Source of the DNA: Plutella xylostella
Lineage: Eukaryota; Arthropoda; Insecta; Lepidoptera; Plutellidae
Length of the DNA: 64,000 nucleotides
Direction: 5' to 3'
Assembly: GCF_932276165.1 (NCBI RefSeq)
Contig: NC_064004.1
Location: 692,001 to 756,000, forward strand
The translations under genes were made by a program, and so were the position numbers. The notes under the pieces are model-generated. The model did no database searches. It was given only the letters and a program-made list of their open reading frames with translations, and was not told the DNA's origin. Position 1 is the stretch's first letter. Every line of letters begins with the position of its first letter. Of this stretch, positions 45,961 to 57,287 are shown piece after piece.

Positions 45961-47001
45961 TTACAGGACTCCCTGCTCTGGGTGATGCGTTTTCATGTGG
46001 ATTCTCCAGCTTATTCTTTGGTTGAATTTCTTATTGCACGGAGCGCACTCAAATCTCTTCTCCTCTCTATGTATCCACATGTGCTGCGCTAAATTCTTCT
46101 TCCTAGGAAACGCTTTGAAGCATACATCACACACATGGAGTTTCTCCTGCGTATGAACCGGAATGTGATCTTCTAAAGACCGTTTGGTATCGAACTTTTG
46201 GCCGCAGTACGAGCAAATAACAGCTTCGTCTGTGTGGGCGAATTTGAAGTGTGTTCTCAATTGCCTTCGGGACTCATAGATCTCACTGCACTCGGGGCAA
46301 TGAAACAGTTTCCTGTGACCGTGCACTAGAAGCAGGTGCTGCTCCTTCAGATGGAACCCTTTAAATCGATCTCCGCAAACGTTGCACACGTGCATCCAAC
46401 AGGCTTTCGATTCGCTCATGTGATTTTTAAAATCGTCTATGGAGTCAAATCTCTCTTTGCACTTACGGCAAATGTGTGTGTTGCCTCGATGGCCGAACAG
46501 CATGTGCTGCTGCAGAGAATTCTTCGATATGTAAGACCGGCCACACGTGTCGCAAGTAAACTTCAGATAGTGCGACGCCAGATGCCGGCTCAGATGACGG
46601 ATGCCGGGGAAGTTTTTGCTGCAAAAATAGCAGTTGTACTTCTCACCGTCCAGCCTGAAAGGCATTATACCTAACTCGTACGAGAGATCTATTGCTTTGT
46701 CGTGAGTCTCCTGGAGGTGGTGGGCCAGAACCTCCAGCCTCTCGCACGGATGGAAGCAGATGCGACACAGCAGCTCTGTGCAGTCCGCCTTGATGTAGCC
46801 CTCGTATTTACAGTGGGTGAACGCAGTCTGTACATTGAACTGGTCGTGATCCTCCTGCATATGAGTTCGGAATTCCAGCGGGCATTGGAAATTTGTTCCA
46901 CAGTAGACGCATAGCAAAGCTTTTTCCGGCAGGCGGAATGGGTAGGCGGTTCCGTACTGCAAGATTATTTCTGCGTTTTTTCTCTCGATGACTAACGTCT
47001 C
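45961..47001 (-). pseudogene. E19: terminal exon with a 2-nt frameshift after the acceptor; 10 zinc fingers
   Basis: From 46962 down the frame is intact: head LQYGTAYPFRL, then ten fingers ending CAPCNKKFNQRISWRIHMKTHH. The array-type acceptor TTTCTTTTTGTTCTAG (followed by AC) reads DETLVIE and then shifts frame. Next to E20 it lacks one CT/AG dinucleotide at about 46981-46983 (GAGAAAAAAC versus GAGAGAAAAAAC). The exon length breaks the rule obeyed by all the others. Possible rescue: a weak phase-1 acceptor AAAACGCAG just before the head. It may instead be a sequencing error. Finger 5 is C2HC (HMSESKAC). Confidence 0.8.
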
Positions 47002-47444
47002 GTCTAGAACAAAAAGAAATGCCCTCGGTCATTGCCCTGCTTTTCTTGTGTTTGTGACATGAGTTTTTTCTAACTCGGGAAGCCACTACTAGGAATTAAA
47101 ATAGGGCTAGGATATTGAACTTATAGCATCATCTCTCAGTATGACAAAAATATAACATTATTTTAAGCTGCTGGTGTTCCAGTTTAAATAAATAAATAAA
47201 TAAATAAGAGCAATGGCTATAAAAGTGTTTATGTTATTAAATGTACCTAGTGATTTCATCATTTATAATTTGGGATACCTACTTAACTAGAGAATAATGT
47301 ATTGATTGGATTTTGAATAATGTATTTGAGGCGTTTAAAATATACGTAAAGTACTCAATAAGTTTAATTCGTAAGTTAAACTTTTATACGATTCTAAGTA
47401 GGCATGTACATAAAGGGGAAAGGACACGTAGCAAACTCATCCAT
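47002..47444. other. spacer E20-E19
   Basis: Contains an (AATA)n microsatellite at 47188-47210. No coding exon. Confidence 0.4.
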
Positions 47445-48493
47445 TCACACGATGCCCTTCTCCGGGTGGTGAGTTTTCATATGCGTCCTCCAACTGATTC
47501 TCTGATTGAACTTCTTGTTGCACGGGACACACTCAAACCTCTTTTCCTTGTGCGTCCACATGTGTTGCGCTAGATTCTTCTGCCTCGGAAACGCCTTCGA
47601 GCAAACACCACACACGTGGCGTTTCTCGTGAGTGTGAACAGGGATGTGATCCTCCAGACGCCTCTTAGATGGGAACTTAAGGCTGCAGTAGGAGCACACC
47701 GCCGAGTCATCGGTGTGGGCGTATTTGAAGTGCACACTGAACCGGGAACGAGAGTCAAATGTCTCACTGCATTGCGGACAGCTGTGCTTCTTTTTTTTAC
47801 CATGCACCGATTCCAAGTGATGTTCTTTCAGATGCACTTGTTTGAATCTCTCTCCGCATGTGTTGCACACGTACAACCAACACGCTTTGGATTCGTTCAT
47901 ATGATTTTTGAAATCATCTAAAGATTCAAACGATGCTTTGCACTTGCGACAAATGTGTGTGCTGTTGTCGCGGTGGCCGTACTGCTTGTGTTGTTGCAAT
48001 GATGCTTTCGATATGTACGAACGGCCGCACGTCTCGCAAGTGAATCTTGGGAAGTGTGTCGACTGATGCCGGCTCAGCTGACGAATGCCTGGGAATTTTT
48101 TGCTGCAGAAATTGCAGTTAAAATTCCCACCTTCCAGCTTGAATGGTATTACACCGAGGTCGTGAGTGAGGTCTATCTCTTTGCCATGTGTTTCCAACAG
48201 ATGGCTTGCGAGGACATCAAGTGTCTCGCACGGCTGATTGCAGAGGCGACACTGCAATTCCGTGCTGTCAACCTTGATGTAGTCCCGTTGTTTTCTGACG
48301 TGTAAAAACGCAGTGTCCACATTGAATTTGACGTGTACGTTTTGCATATGTTTTCTAAATTCCGACGGGCATTGAAAGTCAGTTCCGCAGTAGACGCAAA
48401 GCATGGTTTCAGCCGGTAGACGGAAAGGGTATGCGGTGCCGTGGAGCAATATTAGCTCTGCGTTTTTTCTCTCGATGTTGTCTAACGTGTCGT
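47445..48493 (-). CDS. E20: terminal exon, 10 zinc fingers
   Basis: The exon encodes 348 residues. The acceptor TTTCTTTTTGTTGTAG is followed by AC (DTLDNIERKNAELILLHG). No ATG occurs before finger 1 except through alternative codons. The head TAYPFRL leads to ten fingers: finger 5 is C2HC (HMNESKAC), and the last is CVPCNKKFNQRISWRTHMKTHH. It is the close paralogue of E19 and gives the in-frame reference for it. The KKFNQ-x2-SW/VTWK last finger links E19-E28 as one large branch. Confidence 0.92.
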
Positions 48494-49774
48494 CTACAAC
48501 AAAAAGAAATGTTACAGGTCATTGCTCTGCTCTCCTCTAGTGCTCGTAACTTGTCAGAACAGTATCTGATATTAACTTCTCATCGGAGAACTGCTTCGCC
48601 ATAAAGAAACTAGTTCGTAGTCGACCCCTCAGTATTCATATTCAGTCTTTAAACGTTATCAGTATAAATGAAACTAGCCAGAATAATTAAGGAAATTGTA
48701 ATCTTTATTGAACTAAAAACGTATCCAAATTATATAACAAAACAAACTTAATCAATAATATTTTATGATGATTGTTATTTTCAGAAAACTATAATTAACA
48801 ATTAAAAGTGTAATCTATTACAGTAAACCTATGATAAACGAAAAGTTTAAGTAGTTATTTTTTTATTTTATTTTATTTTAAATGGAAAACTTACAGCTAT
48901 TTTGACAAAAACAAAATTATTTCTTAACTTAAAATTACCTTTCCATAATAAATTTCTTAAAACATAATCAAAAAAACAAATAGAACATACAACACTTTAT
49001 AAGATCAAGCGAGCACTCCATTTAAAAAGCGCGATATATTTAACGAAGAAGTATAACGTATGAGCTCATTATACTTAATATAAGTATCTACTCGCTAAAA
49101 ATGAAAGAAACTGCAAGGCAGGAAAGAACTTTTAATTGCTCGTAAGAGTAAATAAAATTGTGTGAGTTACCTTATACATTATTTATGAGCAGCGCTATGT
49201 TAAACATCGTAAATGACATCATAATGGTCGAACGGATTAGATAACTTAACACTGTTCTAATAATTACAAACTTAACATAAGTAGGTATGCAAAACCTTTA
49301 GGTACCAGAGGCTCTGCTCTGCTAGTGATGCCACTTAGTATGCGAGAAAACGTAACTTAACTTTTATAGTTTTCGACAAACTATCGAATCTTTACTAGAC
49401 GTATAGAATTTGGAATCGCATAGGACAATGAATTCTGAATAATATAAGTATATTATTATGGACAAAATGCATTGTACGGTTTCAAAGATATCACATTTAT
49501 GTACAGTTCACTCCCTTATGGAGCCCGTAACGAAAACCAAGGAATAGTTAAGTATGTGGTCCTCAAGAACAAGGAAAGAAATATATAAGAATGGTAATTA
49601 AATTATATCCTTGCAAAGCATCAAAAGGAAACGTCCTTCGTACTTTATTTAAATACCTTTATATTATAGTATCAAAGTATCTACGGCACATTTAAGCCGT
49701 GTTTCATAGGAACACTCTGTATGTTCTTGTAGCTATGCGTATACGCTGAACGACTGGTGCATCCGTACACCGCT
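48494..49774. other. spacer between E20 and the displaced tail of E21
   Basis: AT-rich, without array exons or recognisable repeats. It would be the sequence downstream of E21 before the LINE arrived. Confidence 0.4.
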
Positions 49775-49797
49775 TTATAAATCAAAAAGCTCAGGAT
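49775..49797 (-). pseudogene. displaced C-terminal codons of E21
   Basis: On the minus strand this reads CCT GAG CTT TTT GAT TTA TAA, i.e. PELFDL and stop, the same tail as PELVDF-stop in E24, E25 and E27. In this place it stands alone, cut from the rest of E21 by the LINE at 49798-53532. The bases GAT lie at both junctions. Confidence 0.85.
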
Positions 49798-49838
49798 TGA
49801 TGCTTGGATAGGATAGGCTCAGCTAGGATTTCGGGCAC

Positions 49839-50360
49839 ATGTTGGGTAATCATGTAAATGGAAAAGTTGTTAATTATTGTTACCCAGAACTTACATTCGG
49901 ACAAATAGTTGAATTAATTTCAGAGAGGTCACACACTGACAAAACAACTATATTTATTATGGTGGGAAATAGTTTAGGGGTGTCAAAGTCTGACATACAT
50001 AGAAGTTTTGCTATATTAGAAGGCCTTCCTACAAAACATGTATTTGTTTGTGCATTTCCTTACTCATGCACACTGCCTGACAAATGCAATTATATGACAT
50101 GTAGCCTAAATAAAACAATGTACAATGCATGTTGTAAATCTGATTGTATCAATTTCTTTGATACTAATTTATACGTAGATAATTTTAAGTTGACTTGGAA
50201 CAGTTTATTTTTGTCCTCAAATCAGAAACGACGTCTAGCTACAGAAGTAGCTCATCTTATTAACTCAGTTATAAGCATTATAACGAAGAAAACTTGTGTC
50301 CCTATTGACATCGTCAGTAGTAATACTGATAATAGTAATAGTACAGTAGATTTAAATTAG
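49839..50360 (+). CDS. LINE ORF1-like protein (173 aa, 5'-truncated?)
   Basis: The frame encodes 173 residues without a clear nucleic-acid-binding finger. The stretch KTTIFIMVGNSLGVSKSD resembles the core of the SGNH/esterase-like domain found in some CR1-type ORF1 proteins, though the match is weak. Such proteins bind element RNA. ORF1 of full-length relatives is usually longer, so the 5' part may be missing. It ends about 110 bases before ORF2. Confidence 0.6.
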   Translation: MLGNHVNGKVVNYCYPELTFGQIVELISERSHTDKTTIFIMVGNSLGVSKSDIHRSFAILEGLPTKHVFVCAFPYSCTLPDKCNYMTCSLNKTMYNACCKSDCINFFDTNLYVDNFKLTWNSLFLSSNQKRRLATEVAHLINSVISIITKKTCVPIDIVSSNTDNSNSTVDLN

Positions 50361-50470
50361 ATTCTCAGACAACGGGAGAGCATCATAGCGTTGATATAAA
50401 GATTGATTCAGTTCACTGCTCTCTCGGCTCAAAACTATTAAAGGACAAGACATTTAAGAATGAATTTAAA

Positions 50471-53287
50471 GTGGTACATCAGAATATTCAGAGTCTTTCT
50501 TCTAAATTGTTAGAAATAGAACTATTTTCGGAAAAATTTAACATTGATTGTTTATGTATCACAGAACATTGGTTAGACGAGAATAAAATGATGTTCCAAT
50601 TGAAAAATTACAAACTTATAAGCTGTTTTAACAGAAAGTGCAACGAGCATGGCGGGTCACTTATATTTCTTAAAGAAAATTGTAAATGTAAAGAACGAAA
50701 GGACATAGTAGCTCTTTCTGTTAAACACCATATAGAAATTTCATGTGCAGAGCTAAACAAGTATATAATAGTATGTACCTACAGGCCACCTACTGGTGAT
50801 TTCATTACCTTTGAGACTGTCATGGAGGATGTTCTAAGGTTAGCTTCCAATAGTAAAAAGGAAGTAATAGTGTGTGGTGACTTTAATGTTGACCTATTAG
50901 GTGACTCTCCTAATATGTCGAAATTACTGTTACTTTTTAAATCATTTAATCTTTTTAATGTCTTTCTGGAACCAACTAGGATTACATCCACGTCGGCCAC
51001 TTGTCTAGATAACATATTCTGTAACTGTGAGTTTAAAGACAGTAGTGTGATAAATTGTCTGAGGTCAGACCACAGTGGGCAGACCATTACCTTAGTAAAC
51101 ACTGACAAGACAAATAAAACTAAGGTTAGATGCAGACCGATTACTACAAAGAAAATTGACAATTACTTGAAGAAACTAGACGAAAAACTTCCGAGGGTTA
51201 AAGTAGATTGCAATTCAAATGAGATGTATACTAACTTATTTAAGATAATAGCTGATGAGTTTGAGAGTAATTTTGAAACGAAGGAAGTTTTGATAGACAA
51301 TAAAATTAAATTTTGTGACTGGGCTACAGATGGTATTCGCAAAAGCAGGGCGACATTATATGATCTGTATGAGATGAAAACATTCATACTCCGCCCTGAC
51401 TTTCAATCTTATGTGAAGAAATATAGCAAAATGTACAAATGTGTCTGTCACTGTGCGAAGACAATTTTTATTAATAACAAGATTAAAGACTCGGCTAACA
51501 AATCTAAGGCCATTTGGAATATTATTAATAACGAAACGGGGAAGAATCGAACACGCGAGACTAATTTATCTTTAAAGGTAGGCAATGACATAATAACATC
51601 AAATGACGAGGTGGCGAGAGTTTTTGAAGAGTTTTTTACGAACATTCCTTTAGAGACTACTTGCAACCTAGATTCTTCAGCTACATTAGCTGAAACCCTG
51701 ATGAAGGAGAACGCACCTTCAACCGATAAGGAATTTAAATTCAGATATATAAATACATTAACTATTATAAAAACATTTAAGTCCTTAAATATGAAGAAAA
51801 CTGAAGACTTGTGGGGAATGTCAGTTAAATTTGTTCTTTCTATTATTAATAAAATCGCCCCAATTTTGGCTAACATTTTTAATAAATGTATCGCTGAAGG
51901 TGTGTTCCCAGATCTTATGAAATTGAGTAAAATTATACCTCTGTTCAAGAGTGGGGATATGGAGGACCCTGCAAATTTCAGGCCTGTCTCGGTTCTTCCA
52001 GTTTTGAGTAAAATATTTGAGAGGATCATACTCAGTCAGATGCTTTTGCATTTCAATGAATCTCGACTGTTTCATAGCCAGCAGTATGGTTTTACAAAAG
52101 GCAAATCAACAACCGATGCCGGTACTGCGTTAATTAAGCACATATTTGACGCCTGGGAAGACCATCACGATGCTATTGGAGTCTTCTGTGATCTGTCGAA
52201 GGCGTTTGATTGTGTGGACCATCAGACTTTAATTTCGAAACTGAGATACTATGGAATAGGAGGAAAGGCTTTAGATTTGATAGCTTCATATTTAGACAAG
52301 AGGCAACAAAGGGTCGATATTAATAATACTAAATCACAGGGGGCTCATGTAAAGATAGGCGTCCCTCAAGGATCTATTCTAGGACCATTTTTATTCCTCA
52401 TTTATATTAATGACTTGCCTTTTATGGTTGAAAAATTGACTAATATAGTTTTATTTGCTGACGATACTTCTTTGCTTTTTAAAGTTAAAAGAAGTGAAAA
52501 TATTTTTTATGAAATTAATTCTATTCTATCTGACATACACGATTGGTTTACCGTAAATAATCTTTTATTGAATTCTAAGAAAACGAAATGTATTAAATTT
52601 ACACTGCCGAATGTTAGACAATGCGATACTAACATTATTCTAGATGGGAATAAATTGGACCTAGTTAATGATACTGTCTTTCTTGGTATGACTATAGATT
52701 CAAAGTTACAATGGGGACCTCACATTGCCAAATTGGCTGGAAGGTTGAGCTCGGCAGCTTTTGCTGTACGGAAAATTAGACAACTGACCGACGTTGAAAC
52801 CGCCAGATTAGTTTACTTTAGTTATTTCCACAGCTTATTGTCGTATGGCATTTTGCTTTGGGGTAGAGCCGCTGATATTGAAACTATATTTGTATTACAG
52901 AAAAGAGCCATCCGCTCTATATACAAACTAGGTTCCAGGGATTCATTGAGAGAACTATTTAAAGAAATTAACATCCTTACAGTTCCATGTCAGTTCATTT
53001 TTTCCAATTTAATGTATGTACGAAAGAATATTTCAACTTTTGATACAATTGGCAGTAATCATGACATTAATACTAGGAACAAGCATAAGCTGGCTTTTCC
53101 AGCGATGCGTCTGGCGAAAGTTAATAAATCGTTTTTAGGGTACTGTATTAGATTTTATAATAAGCTTCCAGCAGAAGTTGCTCAAATGCCAGAGAATAAG
53201 TTTAAGTGTTACATTAAAGAGAAACTCAGTAAAAAAGCTTATTATAGAATTGATGATTACTTAGAGGACGTTAATGCATGGCTGTGA
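50471..53287 (+). CDS. LINE ORF2: endonuclease and reverse transcriptase
   Basis: 938 residues. The N-terminal 230 form an APE-type endonuclease: NIQSLSSK near residue 5, CITEHWLDE near 30, CGDFNVDLL near 136 and SDHSGQ near 198. The reverse transcriptase follows, with KIIPLFKSGD, NFRPVSVLP, CDLSKAFDCVDH, GVPQGSILGPFLF near 631 and FADDTSLLF near 660 (catalytic Asp pair). The C-terminal region includes LLSYGILLWGRA. All key motifs look intact, so the protein could be active in target-primed reverse transcription. The true start is uncertain: the first codon of this frame is GTG, and an upstream start or reinitiation is possible. Confidence 0.92.
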   Translation: MVHQNIQSLSSKLLEIELFSEKFNIDCLCITEHWLDENKMMFQLKNYKLISCFNRKCNEHGGSLIFLKENCKCKERKDIVALSVKHHIEISCAELNKYIIVCTYRPPTGDFITFETVMEDVLRLASNSKKEVIVCGDFNVDLLGDSPNMSKLLLLFKSFNLFNVFLEPTRITSTSATCLDNIFCNCEFKDSSVINCLRSDHSGQTITLVNTDKTNKTKVRCRPITTKKIDNYLKKLDEKLPRVKVDCNSNEMYTNLFKIIADEFESNFETKEVLIDNKIKFCDWATDGIRKSRATLYDLYEMKTFILRPDFQSYVKKYSKMYKCVCHCAKTIFINNKIKDSANKSKAIWNIINNETGKNRTRETNLSLKVGNDIITSNDEVARVFEEFFTNIPLETTCNLDSSATLAETLMKENAPSTDKEFKFRYINTLTIIKTFKSLNMKKTEDLWGMSVKFVLSIINKIAPILANIFNKCIAEGVFPDLMKLSKIIPLFKSGDMEDPANFRPVSVLPVLSKIFERIILSQMLLHFNESRLFHSQQYGFTKGKSTTDAGTALIKHIFDAWEDHHDAIGVFCDLSKAFDCVDHQTLISKLRYYGIGGKALDLIASYLDKRQQRVDINNTKSQGAHVKIGVPQGSILGPFLFLIYINDLPFMVEKLTNIVLFADDTSLLFKVKRSENIFYEINSILSDIHDWFTVNNLLLNSKKTKCIKFTLPNVRQCDTNIILDGNKLDLVNDTVFLGMTIDSKLQWGPHIAKLAGRLSSAAFAVRKIRQLTDVETARLVYFSYFHSLLSYGILLWGRAADIETIFVLQKRAIRSIYKLGSRDSLRELFKEINILTVPCQFIFSNLMYVRKNISTFDTIGSNHDINTRNKHKLAFPAMRLAKVNKSFLGYCIRFYNKLPAEVAQMPENKFKCYIKEKLSKKAYYRIDDYLEDVNAWL

Positions 53288-53484
53288 TAAGTAGTTAGCT
53301 CTGCTCATATTATTATAATAATAATAATTAAGCTTATATGTATTGTATACCAACTAGTTTTAAGTCTTTTTTTTGAAAAGATGGCTCAGGAGTTTCTTGC
53401 CTCCGTTCTTCTCCTTAGACAGAAAGAGCCCCCCCTTATCCGAACGGAGAGTAATTTGTAAAATTTGACGTTCATCAGAAAATT

Positions 53485-54554
53485 TTATATTTGTACGATG
53501 AATAAAAAATTTTGACTTTGACTTTGACTTTGATGTTTGGATTTCATATGACCCTTCCATGCCACTTCTTGGTTGAATTTCTTGTCACACAGCTTGCATT
53601 CCAACCTCTTTTTCTCTCTGTGCGTCCAAAGGTGCTGCGCAAGATGCGATTTCCTCAAAAAGTCCTTACCACAGACATCGCATTTGAACTCCTTGTTACC
53701 AGTGTGACGATCGTTATGCATTTTAAGTATAAATTTTGAACCAAACTTCTGGTCGCAAATGGAGCAAACGAATTTATCGGTGTGCTCTTTAACGTAATGA
53801 TTTCGAAAAAGATTATACGTAATAAACTCTAGCGGACAAACGGTACATTTGAACATATGAGCGGCTATTCCATGTGTTTTCTGTATATGTGTCATTCTAT
53901 TTCTACCACTTCGGAATCTCTCCTCACAGTATACACATCTGTAGCTCCAACATGACTTCGACTCTTGCAAGTGTTCCTTGCGATCCTTGTCACTTGAGAA
54001 GGTCTTCCGACATTTAACACACGAAAGAAGGTTCGAATGTTTATTCTTAATATGTTTGTTGAGGAGGAAACTGTTCACATAGTTCATGCCGCAGGTCGGG
54101 CAGACGAAGTTGTAAAAGTGAGACACTGTGTGTCGACTGAGCGACCTTAGACTCATGAACTTTTCCTTACAATATGCGCAGACCCATTTATCGGGCCCAA
54201 ATTTGAAAATCTGCAACCCAATACCGTCAGGGGATATTTCCTTGTCATGATCAGCATTTAGGTGGTTAGCAACAGAGTCAACGTCGTCGAATATCTTTTG
54301 ACAGATCCGGCAACGTAAATCTGTGCAGTCTACTTTAAGTCGTTTCCTGACAGCTCGTTCGTGTTTCTTTATATCATGAATGTTGAAGTGAAGATGGCGG
54401 TCGTCAAAGTGATCACGGAAATGCTTGGGATCCTCAAAGGAACTGTTGCACAGAATGCACATCACGTCTCGTTCCTTTAATCTGAATGGGTAGGCGGTTG
54501 CGAATTCCACTACTGTCATAGCGTTTCTCCTCATGGCGTCTTGATCTTGAATCA
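53485..54554 (-). CDS. E21: terminal exon, 10 zinc fingers, C-terminus rewritten by a LINE
   Basis: The exon encodes 355 residues. The acceptor TTTGTTTCTTTTTCTAG is followed by TG (Val if the donor base is G; most others give Gly, Asp or Glu). The head is NAMTVVEFATAYPFRL. Ten fingers follow: finger 5 is C2HC (HLQESKSC), and the last is CKLCDKKFNQEVAWKGHMKSKH. The array tail PELxDx is replaced by QSQSQSQNFLFIVQI, read from the antisense 3' end of the LINE. All fingers are complete, so DNA binding may survive. The original tail lies at 49775-49797. Confidence 0.92.
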
Positions 54555-54813
54555 CTAGAAAAAGAAACAAAAACGTAGGTATTTGGTTACTTTACTGTTC
54601 TTCTTTATTATACATTTGCTCAATTCATTAGTTTTATTTGAAACCGCAACTTATAGGCAATGAAATTTCCCATTTCTTTCGTGTATTATGTTAAGTACCA
54701 AAGGACGAATTTTAAGTGACCTTCTAACTATATTTGTTATATGTTGCGACCCATGCAATAACAACAAGAACGACAAGACAATCAAATAGACTTTAAAGCA
54801 ATGGACAGAAACT

Positions 54814-55853
54814 TTAGAAATCAACAAGCTCAGCATGTTTGGATTTCATATGACCCTTCCATGTCACTTTTTGGTTGAATTTCTTGTCACAAAGCTTGCA
54901 TTCAAACCTTTTGTCCTCTCTGTGTGCCCAATAGTGCTGCACAAGTTGGCATTTCCTCAGAAAGTCCTTACCACAGACATCGCACTTGAACTGCTTGTGA
55001 CCAGCGTGACGATCGTTATGTACTTTAAAGCATTTGTTTGAAGCGAACTTCTGGTCGCATATGGAACAAACGAATTTATCGGTGTGCTCTTTTACGTAAT
55101 GATTTCGAAATAACTTAGAACTGACAAACTCTAGCGGACAAACGGTACATTTGAAAATACGAGCGGCTATTCAGTGGAATTTCTGCATATGTGCAATTCT
55201 AGGGTCATTACTTCGGAATCTCTCCACACAGTACATACATTTGTAGGGCCAACATGACTTCGACTCCTTCAAGTGTTCCTTAAGTTGCTTGTCACTCGGG
55301 AAAGTTTTCCGACATTTAACACACGAAAAAGCGTTAGAATGTTTTTTCTTTATATGTTTAGTAAGGTCGGCATCGAACGTATACTTCTTGCCGCAGGTCG
55401 GGCAGACAAAGTTGCGAAAGTGAGATGCTGTGTGTCGACTGAGCGCCCTTAGACACATGAACTTTTCCTTACAATATGCGCAAACCCATTTGTCAGGTCC
55501 GAATTTGAAAATCTCGAAGACAAAACCGTGAGGCGATATTTCCTTGTTATGCTCTGCATTTAGGTGGTCAGCGATACACTCAACGTCGTCGAATACTTCG
55601 TCACATATGCGGCAGCGTAGATTTGTGCAATCTACTTTGAGTTTCCTGGCGAAAGCTGCCAAATGAAGAAATGTTCCTTTTATGCTGAAACGTTTATGGT
55701 GGTTGTCAAAGTGATCCCGTAAATCCTTGGGATCCTCAAAGGAACGGCTGCACAGAACGCACATCACGTCGCGTTCCGGTAATCTGAACGGGTAGGCGGT
55801 CGCATATTCCAAGACTGTCATAGTGTTTTTCCTCATGGCATCTTGAATGTCGT
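54814..55853 (-). pseudogene. E22: terminal exon with an in-frame nonsense codon after finger 6
   Basis: The acceptor TTTGTTTCTTTTTTTAG is followed by AC (DIQDAMRK). The frame encodes the head TMTVLEYATAYPFRL and six fingers (226 residues), then hits TGA at 55171-55173, where E23 has GGA (HGIAARIFKC). Beyond it the same frame is open for 118 more codons with four intact fingers, and ends AELVDF-TAA at 54814. A single base change explains the break. Either a 6-finger protein is made, the codon is read through, or the exon is dying. Confidence 0.88.
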
Positions 55854-56244
55854 CTAAAAAAAGAAACAAAAGTATATGGTGACTTGACTGCTTTTTATGT
55901 AATTCTTTTGCTATTTCTTAACAATTCAACGCGAAGGCAATAGAATATTGTATTTCGGTATTCTATCACGTTTTAATATTAAGTAAAAGCAATTTCGTTG
56001 AGGGACACGACACCTGCAGTAATAACAACTAAAAAAAAACTATATTTTTGATTCTGATTGTTTTTATGTTTTGTGACGTGCCTAACAAGTGTTGAGCAAA
56101 TCTGTAATTGCTACATGTTATAGATAAGGACCTCTTTAACCTTTTATTGTAACTGCATTATAACATGTACTGTTGATGTGCCTTATATAAATAACAACAA
56201 TATCGACCAGACCAACAAAATATAGTGTAAACGTAGATTTAATT
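55854..56244. other. spacer E23-E22
   Basis: AT-rich, intron-like. The acceptor-proximal 40 bases resemble those upstream of E23. Confidence 0.4.
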
Positions 56245-57287
56245 TTAAATGGTATCAATAAGATCAGGATGATTGGATTTCATATGACCCTTCCATGTCA
56301 CTTTCTGGTTGAATTTCTTGTCACACAACTTGCATTCAAACCTTTTATCTTCTCTGTGAGCCCAATAGTGCTGCACAAGTTGGCACTTTCTCAGAAAGTC
56401 CTTACCACAGACATCGCATTTGAACTCCTTGTGACCAGTGTGACGATCGTAATGCATTTTAAGTATATATTTTGAACCAAACTTCTCGTTGCATATGGAG
56501 CATACGAATTTATCGGTGTGCTCTTTTGTGTAATGATCTCGAAATAACTTAGAACTGACAAACTCTAGCGGACAAACGGTACATTTGAAAATACGAGCGG
56601 CTATTCCGTGGATGTTTTCCATATGTGTAGTTTTAATAGAATGACTTCTGAATCTTTCCGCACAGTACATACATTTGTAGGGCCAACATGACTTCGACTC
56701 GTCCATGTGTTCCTTAAGTTGCTTGTCACACTGGAAAGTTTGACGACATTTAACACACGGAAGAGCGTTAGAATGTTTATTCTTTATATGTTTAGTAAGG
56801 TCGGTATCGAACGTATACTTCTTGCCGCAGGTCGGGCAGACAAAGTTGCGAAAGTGAGATGCTGTGTGTCGACTGAGCGCCCTTAGACACATGAACTTTT
56901 CGTTACAATATGCGCAGACCCATTTATCAGGTCCAAATTTGTAAATCTGGAACAGGAAACCGTCATTTGATATTTTCTTGTCATGCTCAGCACTTAGGTG
57001 GTTGGCAACAGAGTCAACGTCGTCGAATAACTGGTCACATAAGCGGCAGCATAAATCTGTGCAATCTACTTTAAGTATACTTTCATTTAAGTGAAGAACG
57101 GTATCTTTAATGTTGAAGACTTTATGGTCGTTCTCAAAGTGATCACGGAAATCCTTGGGATCCTCAAAGGAACGGCTGCACAGAACGCACATCACGTCTA
57201 GTTCCGGTAATCTGAACGGGTAGGCGGTCGCGAATTCCACTACTGTCATAGCGTTTTTCTTCATGGCGATGGTGTCTTGAATATTGT
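56245..57287 (-). CDS. E23: terminal exon, 10 zinc fingers
   Basis: The exon encodes 346 residues. The acceptor TTTGTTTCTTTTTTCTAG is followed by AC (NIQDTIAMKK). The head NAMTVVEFATAYPFRL equals that of E21. Ten fingers follow: finger 5 is C2HC (HMDESKSC), fingers 8-9 are joined by HTGHKEFKC, and the last is CKLCDKKFNQKVTWKGHMKSNH. It ends PDLIDTI. It is the intact sister of E22 and shows the Gly codon that is mutated there. Confidence 0.93.

Larger units (their letters stand above)
49798..53532 (+). mobile_element. nearly complete non-LTR retrotransposon (CR1-like) inserted in E21
   Basis: About 3.7 kb with two open frames (49839-50360 and 50471-53287) and a 3' end in a TTTGAC repeat (53513-53532). 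The insertion lies between the codons for HMKSKH and PELFDL of E21. A 2-3 bp duplication (GAT) is the most that can be seen. Frames are undamaged, which suggests a young insertion. The clade is a judgement from the endonuclease/RT type and the short repeated 3' end rather than poly(A). Confidence 0.88.

Noticed and set aside
46808..47086. Minus-strand frame of 92 codons over the start of E19
   Set aside because: It is the out-of-frame reading produced by the E19 2-nt loss, not a separate gene.
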